A DNA stretch of 64,000 nt. Origin: Bythopirellula polymerisocia. GTDB lineage: Bacteria; Planctomycetota; Planctomycetia; Pirellulales; Lacipirellulaceae. The DNA lies in contig NZ_SJPS01000004.1 of NCBI RefSeq assembly GCF_007860015.1, positions 317,567 to 381,566 of the forward strand, in the 5' to 3' direction. The first letter of the stretch is position 1. Each line of letters starts with the position of its first letter. The notes under the pieces were generated by a model. It ran no database searches, had not been told where the DNA came from, and was given only the letters and a program-made list of their open reading frames with translations. Of the stretch, positions 8,873 through 18,433 are shown piece by piece. The position numbers and the translations under genes were made by a program.

Positions 8873-10165
8873 ATGACATTATTCTCCGATCTTCGCTGGC
8901 GCGGCCTCATTCATCAAACCACCAATGACGAAGGCATTGATGCCTGGCTCGCCGAAAAGCAGCGCACCCTTTATGCTGGTTTCGATCCCACGGCCTCCAG
9001 CTTGCATGTCGGCAGTTTAATGGGGCTCTTGATGCTAAGGCGTTTTCAGCAGGCAGGGCATCGGCCGATTGCTGTTGTTGGTGGTGCGACGGGGATGATC
9101 GGCGACCCCAGCGGTAAGAGCGATGAACGGAATTTGCTTTCCAAGGAGCAACTCCAGGAAAACGTCGAGGGCCTCGGCAAGCAGATGGCCCGTTTTCTTG
9201 ATTTCGACGACTCCAAGAATCCTGCTTTGTTAGTGAACAATTTCGACTGGACCGGCAACTGGACTTATCTCGATTTCCTTCGCGACATCGGTAAGAACTT
9301 CCCCGTCAACGTCATGCTCGCCAAAGACTCGGTAAAAAGTCGCTTAGGCCGAGGTGAAGATGCCGGTAGCGCCGGCATGAGCTACACCGAGTTCAGCTAC
9401 ATGTTGTTGCAAGCCTACGACTTCGTGCATCTGAGCAACGAGTACGGCTGCGAGCTTCAAGCCGGAGGCAGCGACCAATGGGGCAATATCACCGCCGGAA
9501 TCGACTTGGCCCGCCGCATGCGCGGCACACAGCTCTATGGCTTGACCTGGCCACTGCTCACAAAGTCGGACGGCACCAAAATGGGGAAGACCGAGAGCGG
9601 CGCCGTCTGGCTCGATGCCGAGCGAACGAGTCCTTACCAGTTCTACCAATACTGGATCAACGTCGACGACGCGGACGCGGGTAACTGCCTCAGACTGCTT
9701 ACCGAACTTTCCCAAGACGTGATCGAATTACTCGATATTGCTCGCGTTAACGATCCAGGCAAACGCGAAAGCCAACGCCGCCTCGCTGAGGAACTTACTC
9801 GATTGGTCCACGGCGAGGTGGCACTAGCAACCGCACAGAAGGCTACGGAAATCTTCTTCGGCGCCGAAATTGCCGACCTCTCCGACGCGCAGCTCACCGA
9901 AATCTTCGCCGACGTCCCCAGCAAATCCTTAAGCCGCTCGCGACTTGGGGATGGTACATTAACCATCGTCGATGCCCTCGTCGAGTCCGGCCTCTCCAAA
10001 ACCAAAGGCGAAGCCCGCCGCACGGTAGAGCAGGGGGGTGCCTACATCAACAACCGCCGCATCGAGGGGATTGATGCACTGCTCAGTACTGAGTACCTAG
10101 CGAGCGAGAGCGTGATGGTGTTGCGGAGTGGGAAGAAAAAATATGCTCTGCTGCGATTTGAGTAG
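8873..10165 (+). CDS. tyrS: Tyrosyl-tRNA synthetase
   Basis: Bacterial-type TyrRS, 430 aa. The class I HIGH-like motif is HVGS in TASSLHVGSLMGL, the KMSKS motif is KMGKT in SDGTKMGKTESG, and a C-terminal S4 RNA-binding domain (from about 365) reads KTKGEARRTVEQGGAYINNRR. The tyrosine/ATP pocket block GGSDQWGNITAGIDL is intact. The frame is open 36 bp further upstream to an ATG at 8837, but the family N-terminus fits the ATG at 8873 (MTLFSDLRWRGLI). No clear Shine-Dalgarno precedes it; the upstream bases are short CCGCACTCCGCATTCCC-type repeats. Confidence 0.95.
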   Translation: MTLFSDLRWRGLIHQTTNDEGIDAWLAEKQRTLYAGFDPTASSLHVGSLMGLLMLRRFQQAGHRPIAVVGGATGMIGDPSGKSDERNLLSKEQLQENVEGLGKQMARFLDFDDSKNPALLVNNFDWTGNWTYLDFLRDIGKNFPVNVMLAKDSVKSRLGRGEDAGSAGMSYTEFSYMLLQAYDFVHLSNEYGCELQAGGSDQWGNITAGIDLARRMRGTQLYGLTWPLLTKSDGTKMGKTESGAVWLDAERTSPYQFYQYWINVDDADAGNCLRLLTELSQDVIELLDIARVNDPGKRESQRRLAEELTRLVHGEVALATAQKATEIFFGAEIADLSDAQLTEIFADVPSKSLSRSRLGDGTLTIVDALVESGLSKTKGEARRTVEQGGAYINNRRIEGIDALLSTEYLASESVMVLRSGKKKYALLRFE

Positions 10166-10180
10166 CAATCTCCAATTATG

Positions 10181-10816
10181 CTACTGCCGGCAATATGAAA
10201 TCCACAACAACAGCATCATCGCGGCAATAAGCACCCCTGAGGGCTCAGGGACCGCAGTTAGATTTGGCAGTACATCGCCATATTGCGATTGCCAATCGGA
10301 GAGAGTTGCTCCGCTGGCTGCGCCTCGCTGCCAGATGAGGAAATCATGGCCGTCGACGTCGCCATCTTCGTCGAAATCGGCTGAGAGGCCAGGCGCTGCA
10401 GCAAATGAACCGGAGCCAAAACTTGCAGTCGCAGCGACACACCAGACGGAGATCGCATTCAAGCCTTCGAGAGTATTTCCAAGCGGGAGGTCGTAAACGA
10501 GTGGACTCTGCGTGCCGTCAAAAGTAGTTCCTTTTAACTGGGGGCCTATTGGGATTCCAGCGATGAATGAGGATTGAGTGTCGTCCATCCCCAAGTAGAA
10601 AAAAACGCTGATACCACCTCCATCATAGGTAAAGTTGTCGACTTGAATCGAGTCCTCGTCCAGAATCGTGACCATTCCAGAGACGCCGTGGGCGAGGGTG
10701 CTCAGTTGCGTTTGCCAGCCTATTTGCGGCGAAGTCAATTGCGCCCAGCAGTTAGTTGCTGTGAGAATCGTGCAAACGAAGAACGCAAAGGAAACAAGGA
10801 AGGAGGAAAATCGCAT
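10181..10816 (-). CDS. Secreted PEP-CTERM protein with dockerin-like loop
   Basis: Protein of 211 aa from the ATG at 10816 (MRFSSFLVSFAFF), which begins a clear signal peptide; an ATG at 10873 would only add 19 residues without a signal. After a beta-rich middle comes the planctomycete calcium-loop motif DFDEDGDVDGHDFLIWQRG (about 155-175). The C-terminus is VPEPSGVLIAAMMLLLWISYCRQ-like: PEP motif, membrane helix, basic end. Such a tail is the recognition signal for exosortase, and an exosortase is encoded at 49682-50590. The biochemical function is unknown. The gene converges with tyrS with 15 bp between. Confidence 0.8.
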   Translation of the reverse strand: MRFSSFLVSFAFFVCTILTATNCWAQLTSPQIGWQTQLSTLAHGVSGMVTILDEDSIQVDNFTYDGGGISVFFYLGMDDTQSSFIAGIPIGPQLKGTTFDGTQSPLVYDLPLGNTLEGLNAISVWCVAATASFGSGSFAAAPGLSADFDEDGDVDGHDFLIWQRGAASGATLSDWQSQYGDVLPNLTAVPEPSGVLIAAMMLLLWISYCRQ

Positions 10817-11006
10817 GATCTCTACACCTTTCGCCACGGAATCAGAGGAGCCTATGGCAGTATAGCCGTTCAATCGCAGAATTTCTTACAAAGATTTTGT
10901 GAGTTTTCCTCTCAAATGCCCAAATTCAGTTTGCCTGCTTCACGGGCTTCTTTTCGACATGCGCCTCTGTCAGGCGAACTTGGGTCGATGTCGTCCCGAA
11001 AGCTAT

Positions 11007-12077
11007 TCATTTATCACTGGGGATAGCCTCGCCGCCTTCGCGGGTGGCCAGTGCGCGCCAGACAAAGAGATCGATATCGCCGTTGACTGTATCCACGGAA
11101 CCGTCCATGCGGGAGGTATTCACTAAATTGCCGCTGTGATAGCTGCGTGAGGTGACGGCGGCATAAGTAACCTGCGTCTCAGCGAGATAACCGCCCGGAT
11201 TCGCGGGGTCCCAGCCGACGGCGCGATGGTTGTTCCAGTCGACGTCGTATTCTGTGCCGCCATTGAAGCAGGTGACGCGTGTGTTAGGAGTAAAGGTCGC
11301 GGTGAATCCCGCTTGATGGACGCGGCCATCGATCCATTCAGTGTGCCCTGAGTCGGCCTTGAAATTGCCTCCGAGTGAACATATTTCATTTGTGGTCGAA
11401 GCGATTGTGGTTGTACCACTGTTGCCATCACGATAGTAAGGTTGCCAACCTCTGACTTCCGAGAGCATGAGGGTGTTGGAGAGACCATCGGTGAAATTGT
11501 TTGTCCCGAGTCCGGCATTGGGATAAAACGCTCCCTCTCCACCGCTCTGGTCACGGGGATCGTAGACTTTCCAAACTCCGCAATTGACTCCGTAATTCAG
11601 CAAATAATCCGTCGGCTCGCCGGAGGAACTGTCGACACGCTGTTCGTCGCGGACTTCATCGGGGCAAATGAATGCCGATACGCGCATTGACTTTAGCAGA
11701 TTTCCATTGAGAAATACGTTGTGATAATCTTCAGTGAAGTTGATATTGTTTGCGATGCCATTCTGCTCGATGAAGGGCAAAATGCGGGCCTGGGCTGACC
11801 AACGGAATTGGTTGGGCCCGATGAACATGCTGGGGGGGAATTTCTTATTGGTTGACTCGTAGTTGTGCATCGCCAGGGCGACTTGCTTCATATGATTGGC
11901 GCAGGTCATTCGTCGGGCTGCTTCACGGGCCGCCTGGATCGCTGGGAGCAGCAGAGCGACCAGCACTCCGATGATGGCGATTACGACCAGCAATTCCACT
12001 AGGGTGAACGCCATTTTGGCACAGGCTTTAGCACGCTTGCTGGCTGCGTATTTAGAGGACTTGGAGGCAAAATCCAT
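11007..12077 (-). CDS. DUF1559 protein with type II pseudopilin-like N-terminus
   Basis: Protein of 356 aa. After a short basic leader, residues 23-55 form the prepilin signature and hydrophobic helix ([20 protein letters not shown]), followed by [20 protein letters not shown], the hallmark of DUF1559. The C-terminal block [20 protein letters not shown] is the second conserved family element. DUF1559 proteins are massively expanded in planctomycetes. The leader implies processing by a prepilin peptidase and insertion into the inner membrane or a pseudopilus. The specific role is unknown. Confidence 0.9.
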   Translation of the reverse strand: MDFASKSSKYAASKRAKACAKMAFTLVELLVVIAIIGVLVALLLPAIQAAREAARRMTCANHMKQVALAMHNYESTNKKFPPSMFIGPNQFRWSAQARILPFIEQNGIANNINFTEDYHNVFLNGNLLKSMRVSAFICPDEVRDEQRVDSSSGEPTDYLLNYGVNCGVWKVYDPRDQSGGEGAFYPNAGLGTNNFTDGLSNTLMLSEVRGWQPYYRDGNSGTTTIASTTNEICSLGGNFKADSGHTEWIDGRVHQAGFTATFTPNTRVTCFNGGTEYDVDWNNHRAVGWDPANPGGYLAETQVTYAAVTSRSYHSGNLVNTSRMDGSVDTVNGDIDLFVWRALATREGGEAIPSDK

Positions 12078-12423
12078 GGTATTTCAGATCCTATAACAAG
12101 AATGCGATGGTCAGCGAAGTTGTCGGTTTGTTATCGAGACTCAGTATCAGTAATGGAATAGACGCAATTATCCGTTTGAAAATTGCCTTGTCAAGGAGTC
12201 TTGGGCAAATTGATCTTCAATTCGATTCGATTCGTCTGGTGGCTGGATTCCTCGCGGAAAAGACTGGTTAGGCTCGATACAAAAGGGTCCTCGATCCTCT
12301 CTCGCCGGATAACGGTGGATTCGTAAAAAATTCTTTGGTGTTGGCATCAGTGCAACACTTGCCTCAGCCGCGTACAATCAAGGGTTTATCTAGAAACCGT
12401 GATCGCACGCTGGGCACACTCCT
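12078..12423. other. Divergent intergenic region (DUF1559 / uvrA-like)
   Basis: 346 bp between divergently read genes. No conserved ORF was seen; a 69-codon minus-strand frame has no family features. It presumably carries both promoters. Confidence 0.5.
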
Positions 12424-15264
12424 GTGACGAAATCCACCATTTCCCTGCGCGGCGTTGCCGTCAACAATCTGCAGAAGATCGACCTGGATCTGCCGCACCG
12501 GAAGCTGATCGCCTTTTGCGGAGTCAGCGGCAGCGGCAAGACGAGCCTGGCCCTCGACACCCTCTATGCCGAGGGGCAACGACGCTATATCGAGAGTTTC
12601 TCCACTTATACGCGGCAATTTCTGGAACAGCTCGACAAACCGACCGCGGAGAGCATCGAAGGAATCCCCCCTTCGATTGCCGTTACCCGCAAGAACGTCG
12701 GTCGCTCGAGTCGCGCTACAGTAGGAAGGGCCACCCAGATCAACGAACACCTGCAACTCTTATTGGCACGAATCGGGGAGGTGGTTTGCCACGGGTGTGG
12801 TCAAAAGGTAAGCCAGGACTCTGCCGAGTCAGCCGCCGAAAGACTCGGTCAATTACCCGACGGCACCCGACTGATGATCGGCTTCACTTCGCAGCGCGGC
12901 GGGGATCGTCCTGTTGAAGTTTGGATCGCTGATCTGATCGCACTCGGCTATCGGCGCGTCATCGTCGGGGACCGCTTCGCTGAACTCAGCCCCACGGTCG
13001 TGGATGAGCTTGTTGGCCAAGATGAGGTGGCGGTTGTTCTCGACAGAGTGGTATCCAATAACGAAGCAACCACTCGGCTGCGAGATTCACTCGAGGCGGC
13101 TCAGGAGGCAGGGTGTGGTAGTTCGCTGGTGTGGATCGATCCCAAAGGGATTGGCACGCAGTCACAGCTTAAAGGCGACCAAGTTGAGATCGATGGTCAG
13201 TCGTGGTTCCGCTGTCGATTTAGTCAGTTCTTTCGCTGCGAAGCATGCCATGTCGATTACCCAGCTCTGGAACCTCAGTTACTCAACTATAACAACCCGC
13301 TCGGTGCCTGTCCGGCGTGCGAAGGGTTTGGAAATGTGATAGGCATCGACATGGACCGCGTGGTGCCCGACAACGGCAAGTCTCTCCGCGAGGGAGCGAT
13401 TGCACCTTGGAACACGCCGGCCTATGAGCATGAGTTACAGGAACTACTCGCACTCGCGAAACAATATGACCTACCGGTGGATGTTCCCTTTAAGGAGCTA
13501 ACCCCCGAACATTTGACGATCATCCACAATGGTGTGCCGGAGTGTAAATTCGGAGGTCTCACCGGCTTCTTCAATTGGCTCGAACGCCGCAAGTACAAGA
13601 TGCATCTGAGAGTGTATCTGAGCCGATGGCGGAGTTATTATCCCTGCAAGGCATGCGGCGGGGCACGACTCAATCCTTCGGCACTCGCTGTAAGGATCGG
13701 CGGCAAGAATGTCGCGGAAATCTATCACATGAAGATCCGCGATGCTCTCACTTGGTTAGCTGCGCTGGAACTTTCCAACTGGCAGCAACAGGTGGGACGG
13801 TTGCTGCTCGAACAAGTAATCAACCGACTAAAATACCTCGACCGAGTGGGTGTTGGACATCTGTCGTTGGAGCGAGCACTTCGGACGCTGAGTGCCGGTG
13901 AGGCACAGCGGGTGTCGCTCACCTCAGCCCTGGGCTCCAACTTGGTGGGGATGCTCTATGTGCTCGATGAACCCTGCATCGGTCTACATCCCGCCGATGT
14001 CCCCCAGCTTGTGGATGCAATCGAAGGTCTTCGCGACCGGGGAAATACGGTTGCTGTGATCGAACATGATGCCTCCGTATTGCGAGGTGCCGATCATGTT
14101 GTCGAAATGGGACCAGGAGCGGGAGAGTTTGGCGGACAAGTGGTTTTCCAAGGAACGCCTGCCGAGATGCTGGAATGTACGGACAGCCGAACTGGCGATT
14201 GGCTGTCCGGGCGGCGAACGTTGGGACACCGCGGTGCACCGCGCCCTACAGAAAATGGCGCGATTCGCCTTGAGGGGGCCCGCGGCAACAATTTACAAAA
14301 TCTCTCAGTGGAGTTTCCCCTGGGTGTCATGTGTGTGGTGACTGGCGTGAGTGGTTCGGGCAAAAGCACTCTCGTACAGCAAACCTTATTTCCGGCAGTC
14401 GCCCAACGTCTCCGGATGGATGTTGAGACCCCGGCATCTTTCGACGAAATCCTGGGCGTCCATCAGATCGAAGATGCCGTGCTGATCGATCAAAGCCCGA
14501 TCGGTCGGACTCCAAGATCAAATCCAATCACATACATCAAAGCGTTTGACACGATCCGCGCGCTCTTTGCCGACACCACCGAGGCCCAGGCTCATGGCTT
14601 CAAGGCGAGCCATTTCAGTTTCAATGTCGATGGTGGTCGCTGTGAAGCATGTCGTGGAGATGGGTTTTTGCAAATCGACATGAGGCTGATGGCCGACGTA
14701 TATATGAAATGTCCCGAATGCCAGGGACGCCGTTTTCGGAATGAAGTGTTGGATGTGAAATACCGCGGGCTTAACATTGCCGAGGTACTTAGTTTGTCGG
14801 TACGCGAAGCCTTCGCTTTCTTCCGAGGCCACCGCAAGATTTTGGCCAACATGAAGTGCCTGATGGACGTGGGGCTTGATTACCTGCGGCTCGGCCAGCC
14901 AGCCAATACGCTCTCCGGCGGCGAAGCACAGCGATTGAAGATGGCGTCCTACATGTCGGCCAAGCGGCGCGGGCGAACCCTGTTCGTGCTCGACGAGCCG
15001 ACTACCGGGCTCCACTCATCCGACGTGCTGCAACTCTTGGATTGCTTTGATTCGCTGATCGATCTTGGACATTCGCTAGTCGTGGTGGACCACAATCTGC
15101 TGATCATGCAAGCAGCGGATTGGATCGTAGACCTCGGGCCCGGTGCTGCTGACGATGGTGGCCGAGTGGTCGCTGTGGGAACGCCCGACCAGATCAGCGA
15201 GAATCCGAACTCGATTACCGGTAGTTTCCTGGCCGCACAATTAGCCGCGGAAGAAGTCCCATGA
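12424..15264 (+). CDS. UvrA-family excinuclease ATPase subunit, divergent
   Basis: UvrA-type double ABC ATPase, 946 aa from GTG, close to the ~940 aa of classical UvrA. The first Walker A is GVSGSGKT (about 34), the second GVSGSGKS (about 641). Cysteine pairs CHGC, CEAC and CPAC lie in the first half, and CEAC...CPEC in the second (from about 741). ABC signatures are LSAGEAQR (about 489) and LSGGEAQR (about 830). Several blocks differ from housekeeping UvrA: FSTYTRQFLEQLDKP instead of SAYARQFL, Ala in the first signature, and VVDHN for the usual VIEHN. This suggests a paralog. If functional it would recognise DNA lesions with UvrB. It overlaps the next gene by ATGA. Confidence 0.85.
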   Translation: MTKSTISLRGVAVNNLQKIDLDLPHRKLIAFCGVSGSGKTSLALDTLYAEGQRRYIESFSTYTRQFLEQLDKPTAESIEGIPPSIAVTRKNVGRSSRATVGRATQINEHLQLLLARIGEVVCHGCGQKVSQDSAESAAERLGQLPDGTRLMIGFTSQRGGDRPVEVWIADLIALGYRRVIVGDRFAELSPTVVDELVGQDEVAVVLDRVVSNNEATTRLRDSLEAAQEAGCGSSLVWIDPKGIGTQSQLKGDQVEIDGQSWFRCRFSQFFRCEACHVDYPALEPQLLNYNNPLGACPACEGFGNVIGIDMDRVVPDNGKSLREGAIAPWNTPAYEHELQELLALAKQYDLPVDVPFKELTPEHLTIIHNGVPECKFGGLTGFFNWLERRKYKMHLRVYLSRWRSYYPCKACGGARLNPSALAVRIGGKNVAEIYHMKIRDALTWLAALELSNWQQQVGRLLLEQVINRLKYLDRVGVGHLSLERALRTLSAGEAQRVSLTSALGSNLVGMLYVLDEPCIGLHPADVPQLVDAIEGLRDRGNTVAVIEHDASVLRGADHVVEMGPGAGEFGGQVVFQGTPAEMLECTDSRTGDWLSGRRTLGHRGAPRPTENGAIRLEGARGNNLQNLSVEFPLGVMCVVTGVSGSGKSTLVQQTLFPAVAQRLRMDVETPASFDEILGVHQIEDAVLIDQSPIGRTPRSNPITYIKAFDTIRALFADTTEAQAHGFKASHFSFNVDGGRCEACRGDGFLQIDMRLMADVYMKCPECQGRRFRNEVLDVKYRGLNIAEVLSLSVREAFAFFRGHRKILANMKCLMDVGLDYLRLGQPANTLSGGEAQRLKMASYMSAKRRGRTLFVLDEPTTGLHSSDVLQLLDCFDSLIDLGHSLVVVDHNLLIMQAADWIVDLGPGAADDGGRVVAVGTPDQISENPNSITGSFLAAQLAAEEVP

Positions 15265-16148
15265 TCGACAAGTTGAAGTTCCGAATCGGCAATTGCACAC
15301 AGAACGATGCACGCATAACTATCGAGCCGCGGTTAGAGTCCGAGATAGTTGAGATGACCGGCTTAGTGCGCGGGCCGTTTTGTGACTGGTCTAAGACACT
15401 GACTGCCGATTTCCCATTGCGACCCGTGCGACAAACCGGCACTCAAGCCGTTTCAGTCGAAACCCTGGTGATGGAACCCTGTTATTGGACTCCGCACTTG
15501 CCATTCATGTACGACCTCCAATTGAATCTACAAATGGCGGATGGCCGATCAGAGTGTGTCACTTTGAGAACGGGCATGAAACGCTGGCATGGGGAAGGCC
15601 GCAACTTTCGGTTGGAACACAAACGACTCGTGCTCCGCGGGTTACGTTGCACTTCGCCAGATGAAAAGTTGCTGCAATTGGCTCGCAAGTGTGAGACGGC
15701 CCTCCTTGTCCGTAACCCAGATGCTACAGTCTGCGAATTGGCAAGCCGGCTGGGAGTTCCCTTGATCGCAGATTTGCGCGACGACACGCAACCTTGGCAA
15801 GACCGCTGCCGAAAATCTGATTGGTATCCCGCTGTGATGCTCGTCCTGTTGAGTGCGGAGCAATTGACCGAAGGCGCCGACGATCCACGATTGCCGCTGC
15901 ATAGCCCCGTCGCAGCTTGTATCAGCGCAAAAAGCAGCGCAGAGGGCTGCTCAGTGATCCAAGCATCGGCACTGGCCGTGGAACTCTCCCCCGGCGAACG
16001 CCCTCCAGCTTGGCTCGCAAAGGTAGACGTACCAGTAATCGCAATATCCAACGGTCCCGAGTGTGACATTGAAGAGGCTCGCTCCCACTGCGATCGGTTG
16101 CAGGCCGCGTTGGCACCTCATTTCGATCTGGCAGGCTACATTGTGTAG
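15261..16148 (+). CDS. Uncharacterised protein with GH2-like sandwich and barrel remnants
   Basis: 295 aa; not assigned to a named family with confidence. Residues about 75-130 (EPCYWTPHLPFMYDLQLNL ... MKRWHGEGRNFRLEHKRLVLRGLRC) resemble the end of the immunoglobulin-like domain of glycoside hydrolase family 2, where typical enzymes read W.P..P.LY and FxLNGKxxxLRG. The next part (DEKLLQLARKCETALLVRNPDATVCELASRLGVPLIADL) resembles the first strands of the GH2 barrel, but the catalytic acid/base region and the rest of the barrel are missing. No signal peptide. It overlaps the UvrA-like gene by 4 bp and ends 3 bp before the ThiF-like gene, so all three are probably translated together. Confidence 0.7.
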   Translation: MIDKLKFRIGNCTQNDARITIEPRLESEIVEMTGLVRGPFCDWSKTLTADFPLRPVRQTGTQAVSVETLVMEPCYWTPHLPFMYDLQLNLQMADGRSECVTLRTGMKRWHGEGRNFRLEHKRLVLRGLRCTSPDEKLLQLARKCETALLVRNPDATVCELASRLGVPLIADLRDDTQPWQDRCRKSDWYPAVMLVLLSAEQLTEGADDPRLPLHSPVAACISAKSSAEGCSVIQASALAVELSPGERPPAWLAKVDVPVIAISNGPECDIEEARSHCDRLQAALAPHFDLAGYIV

Positions 16149-16151
16149 ACT

Positions 16152-17198
16152 GTGAACATGGAAGAAGCCGCTAACATCCCCGACCGCTACATTCGCCAAA
16201 CCCGCTTCGCGCCGTTCGGAGTCGAGGGACAGCAGCGCCTCAGCAAAGCCCGCATGTTGATCTGTGGCTGTGGGGCACTTGGCTCCGTGGTGGCAGACCA
16301 ACTGGTTCGCGCGGGAGTCGGTTATCTGCGGATCGTCGACCGTGATTTCGTTGAACTCGATAATCTACATCGGCAGGTTTTATTCTCCGAACAGGATGCT
16401 GCCGACCAACTACCCAAAGCTATTGCCGCTCATCGGCGACTTGGTCAGGTGAACTCACAAGTCGAGATCGACTCGGTGGTGGCAGACGTAGACGCGGCAA
16501 ACATCCGGCAACTGGCTACTGACATGGATGTACTAGTAGATGGCACCGACAATTTCGAGACCCGCTATTTACTCAACGATCTGGCAGTCGAGCAAGGCTT
16601 GCCATGGGTATTCGCAGGTTGTGTGGGTGCCGAGGGGCAAACTATGGCGATCCTCCCCGGGCAGACGCCGTGCCTGAGTTGTTTCCTGCCCGAACCTCCT
16701 CCCGCCAGTAGTCAGCCGACATGCGAAACGGCTGGGGTGCTTGGTCCGCTGGTAGGTGTGATCGCCTCGCTCCAAGCGACGGAGGCTTTGAAGCTCGGCA
16801 GTGGAAATGCGGCGGCCGTGAATCCCTACCTCACAGTGCTAGACTTGTGGAATAACCAGTTACGCTCGATCAATATGGCCAAGAGTCGTCGCGCGGATTG
16901 CCCTACCTGCGGTGAGCGGAAGTTCCCCTGGCTCAAAGGGGAAAAGGGGGCCGCAGTTACCAGCTTGTGCGGCAGAAATTCCGTTCAGATTTCTCCCACT
17001 GCTGGGGAGTCAGTCGACCTCGCAGTGCTAGCAGAGCGGCTCGGTAGCATTGGCCGAGTAACGACCAACCCCTATCTGGTGCGACTAGCCGTGGGAGATT
17101 ACTTGCTGACAGTGTTCGCCGACGGACGTACGATCGTCGGGGGCACTGACGACCCGGCCCTAGCCCGCACACTGCATGCAAAATACGTCGGCATCTGA
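16152..17198 (+). CDS. ThiF/MoeB/HesA-family E1-like adenylyltransferase
   Basis: 348 aa from GTG at 16152 (ATG at 16158 is an alternative). The N-terminus RYIRQTRFAPFGVEGQQRL, the nucleotide-binding GCGALGSVVADQLVRAGVG with NLHRQVLF, and DGTDNFETRYLLND are E1-type hallmarks. CLSC and CPTC form the likely structural zinc site, and a catalytic-Cys candidate lies in TCETAGVLGP. A C-terminal extension of about 75 residues after CPTCGERKFPW is separate from the core and not recognised. Family members adenylate the C-terminus of small sulfur-carrier proteins (ThiS, MoaD). No such carrier gene is adjacent, so the pathway stays open. Confidence 0.88.
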   Translation: MNMEEAANIPDRYIRQTRFAPFGVEGQQRLSKARMLICGCGALGSVVADQLVRAGVGYLRIVDRDFVELDNLHRQVLFSEQDAADQLPKAIAAHRRLGQVNSQVEIDSVVADVDAANIRQLATDMDVLVDGTDNFETRYLLNDLAVEQGLPWVFAGCVGAEGQTMAILPGQTPCLSCFLPEPPPASSQPTCETAGVLGPLVGVIASLQATEALKLGSGNAAAVNPYLTVLDLWNNQLRSINMAKSRRADCPTCGERKFPWLKGEKGAAVTSLCGRNSVQISPTAGESVDLAVLAERLGSIGRVTTNPYLVRLAVGDYLLTVFADGRTIVGGTDDPALARTLHAKYVGI

Positions 17199-17430
17199 CG
17201 TTAAGAATCGCCATGCTTTGCCATTTTCGCGCGCGAGAGTGGAAACAATAGAATCTGCTGTGGATGGTGTTCGAGTGCCAGGCCTCAATCGGTCGATGGA
17301 AGGGGTAGACCCAAATACTGCGGCTACCACCCGTGAGCTTACGCTTGCATTGATTGGCAGTCTGCAGGACCCAAACGAACCAAGGACACCCCGCAAATCT
17401 CGTGTCCTAGGATTCGACCCTTTTTCTTAG
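17176..17430 (+). CDS. Possible small protein (84 aa), doubtful
   Basis: An 84-codon frame overlaps the end of the ThiF-like gene by 23 bp and stops 17 bp before the kinase gene. The product has no signal peptide, membrane segment or recognised motif; its C-terminal part (RELTLALIGSLQDPNEPR) could form a helix. It is listed only because it fills the 249-bp gap between two same-strand genes; it may be non-coding leader DNA. Confidence 0.25.
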   Translation: MQNTSASDVKNRHALPFSRARVETIESAVDGVRVPGLNRSMEGVDPNTAATTRELTLALIGSLQDPNEPRTPRKSRVLGFDPFS

Positions 17431-17447
17431 CTAGACGACATCACAGC

Positions 17448-18365
17448 ATGGCTACCGTAGAACGTACGTCTCGAGTTTCCACGAATTTTGCCGCCACTGG
17501 GAGCTCGGCCCCACAATCCGCGATTGGCCGCATGGGGCCCTGGCAGTTGGTCCAGCTGCTGAGCGAAAGCGAACTGGCGCGTGTCTATTCGGCCCGTCCT
17601 GCTGATGCGCCGTCGAGCCAGACCCCCCGCTACGTAGTGAAGGCACTGCGCAAGGAATGGTGGCGCGATCCGCAGACGATTGAAATGCAACGCCGCGCGG
17701 TGTTCGTCGGGAGCCAGATTTCGCATCCCCACCTCTTGCCAGTCCTGTCGGCCAACGTACAACATGCCCCTTTTTATTATGTCACCCCCAGAATCCCCGG
17801 CTGTACGCTGGCGGAAATTCTGAAGCATGGGACACGACTTCCCGTGCCGATGAGCCTGTGGATTGTACGCCAAGTGGCCGAAGCCCTTAGTGCACTGCAC
17901 GAGTCGGCCAAGATGATCCACTCGGATGTGAAGCCAAGCAATATCATCGTTTCCCGCGAAGGGCATGCGACTCTCATCGACTTGGGGTTTGCCTTTGCGG
18001 CCTACGAAGCGCGGCACTGGTCCCTGAGGCCGGTAACCGGCACGCTAAACTACATCGCCCCCGAGGCCGTAACTTCCTGTCTGGCGGTCGATGAATCGAG
18101 TGATCTTTATAGTTTGGGAGTCACACTTTACGAGCTGATCGCCGGGCGGGTACCGTTTGCGGCTAAGTCTCCCGATGAATTGGTGCGGATGCACCGAGAA
18201 GCAAAGCCGACCTGCATCCGCGAAGTGCTTCCCCAATTGCCAAAGCCAGTGGCGTCTCTCGTCCACAGGCTCCTCTCCAAAGACCCGCTCCGCAGACCTG
18301 CGTCGGCGGCGGCAGTCGCGCAAGAGTTGCTGCGACTAGAGATTGATTGTTTTTCAATCGCTTGA
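17448..18365 (+). CDS. Hanks-type serine/threonine protein kinase, divergent
   Basis: 305 aa, kinase domain only, with no membrane helix or sensor region. The ATP-anchoring Lys is in YVVKALRKEW (about 63). The catalytic loop is HSDVKPSNIIV (about 163; Ser replaces the usual Arg of HRD), the metal-binding motif is DLG instead of DFG (IDLGFAF, about 180), and the activation segment ends GTLNYIAPEA. The glycine-rich loop is poor (LLSESELARVYSA). The catalytic Asp, Asn and metal Asp are present, so activity is plausible. Planctomycetes often have membrane-anchored kinases; this one is likely cytoplasmic. It converges with rpoD. Confidence 0.85.
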   Translation: MATVERTSRVSTNFAATGSSAPQSAIGRMGPWQLVQLLSESELARVYSARPADAPSSQTPRYVVKALRKEWWRDPQTIEMQRRAVFVGSQISHPHLLPVLSANVQHAPFYYVTPRIPGCTLAEILKHGTRLPVPMSLWIVRQVAEALSALHESAKMIHSDVKPSNIIVSREGHATLIDLGFAFAAYEARHWSLRPVTGTLNYIAPEAVTSCLAVDESSDLYSLGVTLYELIAGRVPFAAKSPDELVRMHREAKPTCIREVLPQLPKPVASLVHRLLSKDPLRRPASAAAVAQELLRLEIDCFSIA

Positions 18366-18378
18366 AGATATCAAATGA

Positions 18379-18411
18379 GGATGCGCCGGCGGGAGGAAAA
18401 CCGACGCATCC
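18379..18411. terminator. Bidirectional hairpin between kinase and sigma factor genes
   Basis: The arms GGATGCGCCGG and CCGACGCATCC pair at 10 of 11 positions around an 11-nt loop in the 68-bp gap between two convergent genes. There is no strong T tract, so Rho-independent activity is only probable. Confidence 0.55.
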
Positions 18412-18433
18412 CCATAACACAGGGGGGACTGAT

